Of a DNA stretch of 64,000 nt, positions 37,131-46,866 are shown piece by piece. Made by a program: the position numbers and the translations under genes. The stretch is taken from the NCBI GenBank assembly GCA_026874595.1, contig CM049320.1, positions 14,800,488-14,864,487 of the forward strand, written 5' to 3'. The number at the start of each line of letters is the position of its first letter. Position 1 is the stretch's first letter. Source of the DNA: Sipunculus nudus (lineage: Eukaryota > Annelida > Sipuncula > Golfingiida > Sipunculidae). The notes under the pieces were generated by a model. It was given only the letters and a program-made list of their open reading frames with translations, did no database searches and was not told where the DNA came from.

Positions 37131-37603
37131 CGGTGTACATTATAAGTAGTTGAAGTTTGTTTTACTTCAGTTCTTAAATTTCAAATTTCTTTGATATTCA
37201 TTTTTCTGATCTCATTCAGATCATTCATCATTATGAACAAGCGAACACACATTGTATGTGTTGTATTTAAAACGCATAAAATGAGTACTGGTCTGGTTGG
37301 AATTCCAGAATGTGTTCCGTTTTTTGTTACATGCCACGGAAAACATTAATGTGTTTTATATAGAACACTTTTATGTGTTCACAAAATGTGTTCTACGAAT
37401 ATGCGTTCCAGACAAGTGTTCTCTCTAGAACGCATTTTTGTTGAACGGATAAAATGCGTCACGTTTTTGTTACAGTGAATGTGTTATTTTTTTTGTGTTC
37501 TGTTTGCAACGCTTAAAATTTACAGTGTGTATAGGAAAACACCCGCTTGTAGCTATGACAGACCATAACAAATTCAAATTGGAAGCTTTTACTTATGCAC
37601 AGG

Positions 37604-37792
37604 TCATGTCGTGTTATGCATAGGGCACGACAGTACTGGAGGTTTGCCGATAAAGGCCGGGTTTGTGATTTTTTCAAGTAACGTCAGTGTGTGTTCATCG
37701 AACCCCGCCATTTTTTTATCCAACTTAAAGCATTCCCTATGAATGGTGGAGTCAGCATGCTCGAACACCGTAACGGGTGCACGACAGGCCAA
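37604..37792 (-). pseudogene. Open fragment, possibly from a zinc-finger transposase
   Basis: The minus-strand frame is open for 62 codons without an ATG at its start. It encodes CRAPVTVFEHADSTIHREC, LDKKMAGFDEHTL and a CPMH near its stop. Paired C and H residues (C...H...H...C) distantly recall the BED/TTF-type fingers at the front of hAT transposases. No transposase core accompanies it. The call is a guess from the pattern; an unrelated chance frame is equally possible. Confidence 0.2.
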
Positions 37793-37796
37793 AGGG

Positions 37797-38260
37797 GACC
37801 CAGATCGATCAGGACTTTCCGATATAGAGTAGAATAATGTTTGAAAATGTATTATTTAGCTTTTATAAATTTTTGTTAGGAAACCCCACGAGGTTCTGGG
37901 TCGGTCAGGTGTGTCTTATATAGGGTGACAGAAATGCGCATCCCGTTTGTCATTTGAGAAACATGTATACGGAGCTTTTAATCATAATTGAGGGGCCTAA
38001 ACTAAGAGACCCGTACCGGCCAGGAATTTCTTACTGTGCCTACTGTATGAAAATGTAGAAGTCTCACTTCATTTTTTTAGCCTGGGAATTTCAAATGAGG
38101 CACAAGAAAAAGCTCGATTAATCCATGTTAATATAGAGTCTCTAATTATGAGTGATCCGTAGGGGCCCGGGCCCGTCAGGACTTTCCTACTTAAAGAACA
38201 CCAGAAAATACTTGAAAATGAGAAAGTCTCATTTGGTTTTAAGTTTAAATGCAATTAAAG
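37797..38260. repeat. Degenerate tandem units of about 170-190 bp
   Basis: Three or four diverged units each carry a tcaggactttcc-like word (37809, 37897, 38008, 38177) followed 30-50 bp later by tgaaaatg and tctcaytt words. The spacing is uneven, so this is an old tandem array or clustered repeat. Confidence 0.4.
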
Positions 38261-38969
38261 CTGTCATCAGGACGACCCAAAGGGGGTCCGGCTGAATGTT
38301 TGTTAAGGCGAAACTTTTTTTTTTACATTTGGATTTAGCTCATAGTTTTGATCGAAAGTGATCAGAAGGGCCCATAGAGACTCGGGGCCCAAAAGTTTCC
38401 AAGGGCATACAACAGGATGACGCTGAAGTCTTAAATTTGAGTCTCTTATTGGACCTAAATAGCATTAGCTAGTTAATATAGCTTTTTTACCCGTCGGGTC
38501 CAAGGGCAAGGAAGTGCCTGGAGTTCTTATGTTCCCTTAAATGGCATGGACATGTAGAAACTCCAGAGTAATGGTGCACAATGGTAATACGGTCAAACAG
38601 AGTGTTTAATCTTACTGAGTACATCATATCCGTACGTGTAAGAAGTTAATAAAAAATTAAAAAAATATTTATTTGCAATCATTTTATGGTCCAGAAGGCC
38701 ATGGAAGCGTACACTTTTGACCCGGAAGTACCTGCCGTTTGTTTTCAATTTATTCTTTTACTTTGTTTTTAAGTAAAGACCATGTATAAAATGTAGGTAA
38801 TTTGTTTTTTTTTGTTAAGTGTTGGTAAATATAATTATTCAAGGAACCATATTGACGATTCAGTGGAGATGCCCCTATATTTTTTTTTGTGTGTTTGCGG
38901 TGTGTGTGGGGGGTGGGGGTCGCTTTCATTTTGTTTAAAAATCCCGTGCTAACTATGTATACAAGCTAT
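38261..38969. other. No gene seen
   Basis: AT-rich sequence with short G runs (38907-38920). No coding or RNA signal. Confidence 0.4.
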
Positions 38970-38979
38970 AAATATATAT

Positions 38980-39028
<49 letters not shown>

Positions 39029-39059
39029 CGATTTTCAACTTAAGAGGAACCCACATAGG
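38970..39059. repeat. (TA)n with conserved flank, second copy
   Basis: A TA tract with a taaata interruption, then tgtcgattttc and acttaagaggaacccacat at 39026-39059, the same as at 33956-34063. Poly(G) at 39284-39301 and poly(C) at 39375-39388 follow. Confidence 0.7.
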
Positions 39060-39410
39060 TTGCGTTTGAGATAAATTATTAAATATTCAAATTCATACGA
39101 GCAATTATAGGTCTGGTCTAATTTATTATTAAACGTTTTATCATACATGGCGAATGTCCCCATAAAGTAAAACAAAACTTTGGTAGTTCCTTCGATCTGT
39201 TTGGTGGAACATAATGCAAGCTGATACATATAAACCGTGAGCTATTGTTAAATTAAAAAGTCATCAGTGGTGGATCCAGATAAGGAGGGGGGGGGGGGGG
39301 GTTGAGGGACTCGTATATAGATTATAGCGCGACTAAGTTTGTAGGCCTACAATTCTCTGACTGATTGCGGTAGCCCCCCCCCCCCCCCGCTTAAATCCTG
39401 CGCACGCCCT

Positions 39411-39416
<6 letters not shown>

Positions 39417-39467
<51 letters not shown>

Positions 39468-39620
39468 TAATATTCTATGCAGTTCACAATCGTTAATCCT
39501 TCATAATCGGCTTCAATTATGTCAATATTTTCATTTATCTGTTTCACTCATTTTACATAGGAGCTGAATATTAATCAAGGACGCCATGTGTCCCAGTTTG
39601 GAAGAACAGTATACGAGTGC

Positions 39621-39660
<40 letters not shown>
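39417..39660. repeat. (TG)n/(TA)n and (GA)n microsatellites
   Basis: tgtgtg-(TA)n-tgtgtg at about 39412-39467 and (GA)n at 39623-39658, with unique AT-rich sequence between. Confidence 0.9.
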
Positions 39661-39767
39661 AAAAACTATATATTCCATGTCTATATTACATCTTCGTACA
39701 TTATAATAGAGAAATGAGTTTATTAAGTCGTTATCACCTCTGAAATTTCCCAGGTGTGTATATCTGA

Positions 39768-40529
39768 GTAGGGCTAAGCGATATTATCGTTATCTTTTCG
39801 GTATATCGCAATAGGGTGATTCGCATGTTGCGTATCCCGATATCGTGTCCAAGTATTGATATTTTTAGATATTTTGTAAACGTAAATAAAACGGATTTTT
39901 AAAGTAAAAACAACGTTTCTGTTACACATTTTGATATCTAAATTGGTTGGGATTACTGATAGGATTAAAGTGAAAGCGTCTTCTGTGTCTTTAGACGTTT
40001 AGTAAAGCATTTCCAAGTAGACCTGATATACCAGGGAATTTGCATGTTTGCTGTATGTCTTATTAGTATACGAAAAAAAGTTCGTTACACAAAAAGAAAG
40101 AAGTGCTGAAAACGGTCATAATAATTCATTTACCATTAATATTCTCTGCTCACATCTTATGATAATTGCAAGAAGATCAAGTGTCAACTTCACAGTACTA
40201 TTCTTTAAGAACGGCAGCCTCAATTGCGACGTGGTAAACACGGCTGTCAATGTGCAAACCTACTATCCCTCTTTGTGCTGAATAAAGTCCAGAATTCTTG
40301 AATTGCCAGGTTATTTGCAAATGTAAGGCCTAAAAAAGGACTTTGATTTTAAATATTTCTTTGGGTGCTGTCAACAGTCCATTAGTAAGTTATGTTGCCT
40401 TATTTCATGTTTGAATAAAAAAACTGATCTGTATAAATTTTTAAATTGCTGTTTAAATTGACATTATATTTAATATGATATGGAATTGTCAATAACAATA
40501 ATATTAGTAATATGTATACACATAAAATA

Positions 40530-40595
<66 letters not shown>

Positions 40596-40703
40596 AACAC
40601 TTACTTCCTATATATTTAATACAATGAGAATATCCCGATATACGCTACCCTATCAAATATCGAAATATATTGCGATATGAAATTTGCAGGCGATACCCAA
40701 CTC
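39768..40703. mobile_element. hAT-like non-autonomous DNA transposon
   Basis: The direct repeat tatatctga flanks the block at 39759-39767 and 40704-40712. Inside, the left end gtagggctaagcgatat and the right end (reverse complement gagttgggtatcgcc) are short imperfect inverted repeats, followed on both sides by many gatat/atatc words (for example cggtatatcgcaatag left, cgatatacgc right). The gggct-gcgatat type of end is familiar from animal hAT elements, whose target duplications are about 8 bp. No transposase frame is present; the interior contains a (TA)n tract at 40538-40590. It is 936 bp long. Confidence 0.6.
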
Positions 40704-40712
40704 TATATCTGA

Positions 40713-43351
40713 AAAAAAAACCTATAAAATGAGGTGTCACTGTGTGTAGTCGCACGCTACCTGCATACCCAAATCACGATTCCTTCATGTCAAGAGTCTT
40801 GAGCTTAAGACCGGTCTCGAAGACCGAGTATTGAGTCAAGTTAGAATTCAGTATCCAAGACTTTCATGCAAACAGTCTTGATTAACATTCGATTACAATG
40901 GTAACCCAAGACAGGTCCAGGGCAGTTTGTATGAGATCATGTGATGCAATACTGTAAAATGTATGCCAGTTAATTAAAGATTATATAAAAATACCAATAA
41001 CGAGAATAATGGGTTTTCCTGTAATAATTAACCCATGCAGAGGCATTTTCATCGCAATAAAAAATTCTCAATAATTATCAATTACAAATTTGATGCCATG
41101 ATACTGGCTGTAAGCTATCAGTTACCAAGGTTAATATGCCCGATGCCGCTAGACGTGAGGTACTGTTTGAGGAAAATGCATGAAACATGTATGTGGAAGA
41201 CAACGTTGATAATATTAAGGTAACTGCCGATGTTGTTATTTCATTTAGATTGTATTAATTTTATAGGAATATAGTCAAAATTCTTTTCAAAATGGATATA
41301 AATAAATTTTTCCTTTTCATTTTTTTTAAATTATATATGCATATTAATAAGTATATAGGTATAGAACAAAGAAAAAGAAGACATCAGTAACATTCATTGA
41401 AAAAATGAACGATATAAGTTTCATTGTATTGTGAATATCCAGATTATCTATACAAATTTTAGTATAAAAATGTAAAAAATCCGTTCATATGTTTTGCGTA
41501 AAATTGCTAAAAGAAACCAACAAACTCTAGCCAACCAAACAAGGGATAGGCAAATTCTCAAGCTTATGGGAATATAATTAACATAACATTAATCTTTAAA
41601 GAGGCCCAATCACCTATACGACCTTTATAATCGAAGGTAGTCTCTTGGAGCTATCATAAAAAAAGGTTAGCAAACGGATATCACAGCACACAGGCTGCTT
41701 GTTTTGTTAATATCAACGTGTTTATAATATATGGGGGCCCGCAAAAATATCCAAACAAATTCAACAAGGGCATCAGATCTGGCAGCAAGTCGGATAAGCC
41801 AGAGCTCTGCAAATTGCGTTTTGCAACAAGTGACCGTTCTTCCACCTCATATATGCAACCTACCACCTAAAGTTACATGTTTTTACCGTTTGTCCACATT
41901 GCTGTCTTAACAAACATGTTGTTGGTAAACATGTTTACACGTCCTTCAAGAAGGCCTTATAAAAACTTTTCACAGCCAAATTTATCCTTAAATCATTAAT
42001 ATATACACAGAGGAATCCAGAAATCACATAAATTCTTTTTCAAAAGGTAGGTGAATGTGCACCTTTAATCATTCACTAGATTAGAATCTGTGATTCCGAG
42101 GGCAAGGCCATCAGGTCTTTTAACAGACTGTCACCTAGCGGATGATTTCTTAATCACTGTATGGTATTTAGACATTCTCCACACATAAGGTATGTGTATA
42201 AAAGTCGTGTATTGATCTCATGCACGCATTTATGCGCCGAAATCGAGCCATTTCGTCTGAGAAGCGTAACATACATAATTAAGTGAATGGAGTAACTATA
42301 GATGAGGTTTCGAGTCATTCCAAATATACTCAACAAAAGGCATTTGTCCGTGAAACATGTTTTATATGTTGATAAACCTGTGGATATATTTTGCGGTGTA
42401 ATATCCATGACGCAGTAAATATAAACACAACCTAATGCACGTGTTCCTTGGATGGTATAAGTGATACAGCTGTTTCCAGAATTGTTGAAGATGTAAATGT
42501 ACAATCGATGATAGTGCAGCCGGGACATTTGTTGTGTTCTTTTCAACATTATGCAAAAGGATTACCTGCATGACTTGGGGGATTTGCCATCATTGTATGC
42601 TAAGTGCCAAGGGATCGAGGGTCACATGAGGTTTACATTTACTGATCATACAAGTGAGATGGTAACCGGGTCAAATCTCAGGTAAAACATTGTTAAGTCT
42701 GTCACTGCGGACAGGGTTTATTCATAATGCACAATATACCTTAACACTGCGCGGAGAATGGGACGTGTTCGTGCATACAAGCCGAAAGCCAGCCATATCG
42801 TCTGGCGATTGAAAATTACAATAATTGAGGCAATGGGGCATATATAAAACATACATAGACAACATTAATTTCAAATATAACGGTTATAAAGAATATGATT
42901 GTCTGTTTTTTTGTAATATTTTAAAACCCGGGGAACTAAAGATTTACCGCTTGGTTCTGAATGAAGGAAACACTAAAAAAAGTCCGCGATTAGTGGGCGA
43001 TATATGAGGTATCTATGAATCTGGCCGCCATATGTGATGTTCAGGAACATATCTAGCCCTTTTTATATACCTTGTGATGGCTTATCAACGTATTCTTTTT
43101 TTTAAAAAACTGCGAACAATGAACTTTTTTCTTGAGGAGCGAGATTTCCGGCGAACGATACCATATTTTCTGGTGTGTCATTTGGCCGTACATACTTCCG
43201 AGGCGGCATCGACAACGAGGTGTCCCGAATGGCTTATAGGTTTGCTGAAATGATGCCAATGATGAAAGCAAAAAGCGCTCGTCCTTTCAAATAGAGGGTC
43301 TATATAGAAAATGTCAAACGGAGTGGGCTTGGCTGCTTTTGCCCTGCTCAC
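40713..43351. other. No supported gene
   Basis: AT-rich sequence. A 131-codon ATG-initiated frame on the minus strand (42154-42549) shows no known domain, signal peptide or splice context. Nothing else is visible. Confidence 0.35.
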
Positions 43352-43436
43352 AGGTCTGAATTCCCCTCTTGGACTCGGTGCGCGGTGACCTGGAGCTAAC
43401 CTGGGACGGCGTCTTGGGTCTCTTTGCACTTGGCAT
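43352..43436 (-). CDS. Possible first coding exon, Ser/Lys/Arg-rich
   Basis: On the minus strand an ATG at 43434-43436 opens MPSAKRPKTPSQVSSRSPRT, then ESKRGIQT, and meets a donor (acct followed by gtgagc, GT at 43350-43351). Without splicing the frame runs to 40 codons (stop 43314-43316). The local GC content is raised and the composition is protein-like, as in disordered N-termini of nuclear proteins. An acceptor-like tggcatcatttcag followed by an open Arg/Cys-containing segment lies downstream (about 43160-43245) but does not join in phase. The function is unknown. It could be a decayed retrocopy. Confidence 0.25.
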
Positions 43437-44814
43437 TGTGTGACACCTCCAAAAAATCTTGACAGACTTCGCTTCTTTTTTATCCTGACAATATTCGGAG
43501 GCTAATTCATGGAAACAAATTTTTCTAAAATTTCGTCGTTGTTGAGGGAGCCGGTGTAGTTAAGCGGACCGGCTTGGGTACCCGATCACATTGCTGAAAT
43601 GATGCCCGGCATTAACTGCCATCTGGTGGCTTTTTATGTAATAACTTTTGGTGATTTACCTTCATACGGTAGAATGCATTAATCGGCCGCGTGGGTGCTT
43701 ATATAGCGTTCGTAAATAAAGATGTTTGCTAAAACCCATTAACGTAAATAACCGCCCAGTAGTGGATTCCGGTTGATTTTGAGAATATAACAATATGTAA
43801 ACAGATATATGGCCGTTTACTAGAATGGCCCCGTGTATCTTGATCGGCAACAAAAGTTAAGGTTTCAAAAACATTTGTATTAATTATGTGTATAATTTCA
43901 CTCTTTAAGTTTATTCTGGCTGAAAACTAAAGTTTCGATCCCCAGCAAAGTCATGCCTGCAAACGGAAATCTGTCCCTAGTTAATCTGTTGTATACTTTG
44001 TGATGGTTTTAGTGTGAGCAAACACATGTGCACGAGTTCACGTGTGTCGATTTCTTTACCATAACAAGACCGCGTGACCAGGTCCGAGCTTGCGCATGCG
44101 CGACAATTCCCAAAACAAGGAAAAGAAACATGAAAGAAGAAACACCGGTTTGAAGCTTGAAATATCTTGATTTATGAAGTAGCGCTGTACGGCCACCTGG
44201 TGTATTACTAGTAAACTATTTTACACCACTGATCGCACCCATTGACCGCATTTTGCCACTGGTGTTAGGGAGTAAGTGAACGATTTGTAACAAAATATTG
44301 GCAGAAAAAATAATATTCTTAAGAGAAAATATATATATATATATATTTAATGTATATTAAACATACTTGGTGTATGTAACTTGTTCCCTTTTATTTGGCG
44401 GTCGCTTCCCGCCCCTTGTCATTCCACCCACCAAAACATCGGTTAAGTCACAATTTTGTCTTATTCTGATAATTAAAAAGCACAAACAACCCAACATAGA
44501 AAAATGTAACAACAGATTAAAATACAACATTATTGACACAAATGAAAACGTTTTAAGTCGAAGTGTTTAGGGATGGCGCAAAAGGACATTTCTCGGACCT
44601 TTCAGTCCAACAATTCCCCAACAGGATGAAAACGCATTAGGAATAATTGTAAGTGGACGTTTCTGTATCGACTTTATTTAGTTTACATTTATTGTTTGAT
44701 TAGTCACGATAACTAATACGAGGTTCAGGTGGTGGCGTTCAGTAGTGTTTAGAGACAGAGATATCTGAATACCACCGACCACGGGCGGGCCACTACAGCC
44801 CCCTGCAAGAGATC
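43437..44814. other. No gene seen; NRF-1-like site
   Basis: A palindromic tgcgcatgcgcga lies at about 44092-44104, the core of an NRF-1-type promoter site. A tRNA-like word (gtgtagttaagcgg) lies near 43554. A short (TA)n is at 44329-44346. No gene start could be tied to the NRF-1-like site. Confidence 0.35.
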
Positions 44815-44940
44815 GCCGGGATCGAACCCGAGCGTGTTAGCACTCGACTGTCCAGGAGATTCGGTAGAGCGTGTTAGCACTCGACTGTCCAGGAGATTCG
44901 GTAGAGCGTGTTAGCACTCGACTGTCCAGGAGACTCGGTA
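44815..44940 (-). repeat. tRNA-derived sequence with a 3 x 37-bp tandem repeat
   Basis: On the minus strand a box-B-like gggttcgatcccgg (plus 44818-44831) is preceded by a segment containing gtcgagtgctaacacgctc. A 37-bp unit (gagcgtgttagcactcgact on plus) is repeated three times at 44830-44866, 44867-44903 and 44904-44940 with a single difference (gattcgg versus gactcgg). The repeat multiplies the D-arm/anticodon part of a tRNA-like SINE head. Confidence 0.7.
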
Positions 44941-45059
44941 GGTGGCGCGCGACATTGAAACACGTATCGGTTCGTGGGGAGAAATTATCATGATTTTCTT
45001 CAGAAATAAGCCACCCGTTTCCTCAAAACGTGGCATACAGGTACTGTGCATTCTAAGCA

Positions 45060-46736
45060 ACAAATAACTGAATTTAGGTGAGTGTCGGACAAATATTATA
45101 CGTTCATTCTTCTGAAAATTGTTTCCATGAATCAGATACTAAGTCACGCTTGGCTGATTTTCCCTGGATACACGTTTGTAAAAGCCATTTTTGCCCGCTG
45201 GGCAGTGAGATCAACATGAATACCTCCGTTGTTAACGTTATTGCCCAATCACATGAACTGTTGAAGTAGGGGCCGCTCATGCAAATATTGAATAGTGAAT
45301 CGTGTGATGTTGGGGACTTAGAGGATATCAACACAGATCTAAAAGATGTTGTGGTTCACAAAGTCCTGACGTACTCACAAAACGATGTTTCATTGTTAGA
45401 GAACATCAGATTTGAACTCTAAGAAAAAGCTAAAATGAAACCAAATTTTCCTGGAGGGTCTCGGATTAAATGGCAAAGGTCAAAGTCTCAAATGGGACAA
45501 AGTCTCGGTGAAAAGCTGGCCAAAGACTGCCACATACTGGCATCATTCATATGTGATGCTCCAGCAGAAGAGCTGTCCAGTATTTTCACTACGAGCAAAT
45601 CTAGCGGCACTGTTATAATTGAAACCTGCGATAAACCCTCTGATCATCCTCGTGTTTATTTTGCCAGTTGTAGCAGCCTGGCTGATACAGTTGCTCTTCA
45701 CGCTGTGAAACTGGAAGAAATCAGTCAGAGTGTGCAAATATTAAACAGTTGTTGTCTAATACTGTGTATGAATTAAAACAAGAAATCACAGATAAAATGG
45801 TGAAATAAGTCGATGTAATGAAGACATTGAGGGCTTACGATGTTCTATTCAAAGCCTGAATGACGTGAAGGATGACGTTGCTAAACAATCAGTTGAATTG
45901 TTTCAGTTAAGTGCAGAGATGGTAGACATGAAAAATGATATTAAATGTACTTTGATGAACTTGGCATGATGCGCTCTACCTTCGAAATTTCTGTGAGCGA
46001 TGTGAAGGATGATTTAGCAAACTTTCCAGTTTAATCAAAAATGTGAAGAGACGTGAAGAAGAAATAACAAATGAGGCTGTAACTGATCGTTTAAAGATTG
46101 GAAATGACATCAGATGGAAATGACATCAGATTGTTTTATGGAAGGCTCCGGTCTGCAGAAAACGACATCCAAGACTGTGCCCATAAGGCAGAATCCGCAA
46201 TAACACCACTGATTTTTTTTGCGTGCGAAAATTGCGGAAAAAGAATCACGCTTTTTCTCAACGGAAAGCAGACCGTATGCGGATGCCCGTCAACAATTGC
46301 ATGGACGTCAGATATCAGGACAGCAGTCTGATAATAGATCGAGTGTGCAGCAGTCAAACATTCATCTGAATTCATCTGATACTTCGCAGAATGGGCTGGC
46401 AACTTCACGGGCACCTCTAAATAAGGATGAAACTTTCCACACACGCACGTATAAGAATAGGAATACTGATACAATAGAAGGCTCGTTTACTGGTGTCTCG
46501 CTGAGACGGAGAGGAGACCAAGACAGACATATAGTTGACTATTATGTGTTTCATATGATGATTTGATATCGTACATCAAAAGGAGAAATGTAGAGTTGAT
46601 AGATTTGCGTATGTATCCTGGAAAAATCCCTGGATTTGTCTGTGCCAAGGTCAGAGTTTGGGACATGTTAGAGTCTGGTACTTTTTGGCCAAATGGCGCA
46701 TATATCAGAAAATGGTACACTCGCCACCCTCATTAG
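45060..46736 (+). pseudogene. LINE ORF1 remnant
   Basis: Broken frames upstream of the LINE polymerase carry an ORF1-type organisation. 45435-45776 encodes a globular part (ASFICDAPAEELSSIFTTSK). About 45840-45970 encodes a coiled-coil-like stretch (SIQSLNDVKDDVAKQ, ELFQLSAEMVDMKNDI). 46219-46566 encodes a polar linker (QQSDNRSSVQQSNIHL) ending FTGVSLRRRGDQDRHIVDYY. After a frameshift, YDDLISYIKRRNVELIDLR and ESGTFWPNGAYIRKWY run to TAG at 46734-46736. The last block resembles the RNA-recognition-like C-terminal part of ORF1 proteins found beside such polymerases. At least four frame breaks make it inactive. The 5' boundary is not visible. Confidence 0.55.
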
Positions 46737-46866
46737 ATTGACAAGATTTGTTTTACATTGTTTCTTGCTGTGGTGGAAACTCGAGCTTTGGCCAATGTAT
46801 ATTTAACCAGATGTTCTGGTGCAACTATACCAGACAATTTGGAGATATTTACTCTACTCATTAGTA

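Larger units (their letters stand above)
34255..37527. mobile_element. Candidate CACTA-like DNA element enclosing a spliced gene
   Basis: The left end cactgtaaaaatgaagcgt (34255) is an inverted match of the right end acgcttaaaatttacagtg (ending 37527): cactgtaaa with aagcgt in both. Inside each end are repeated words gaacrcat/atgygttc: left at about 34275-34390, right at about 37265-37510, where some eight to ten occur in both orientations. CACTG termini with dense subterminal repeats are typical of EnSpm/CACTA elements, and tg stands on both outer sides. No transposase is visible. Between the ends lies a four-exon gene. The alternative is that two members of one MITE family happen to flank the gene in opposite orientation. 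Confidence 0.45.

Noticed and set aside
42154-42549. 131-codon ATG-initiated minus-strand frame
   Set aside because: No domain, signal peptide, splice site or poly(A) signal linked to it; codon content looks like AT-rich background.
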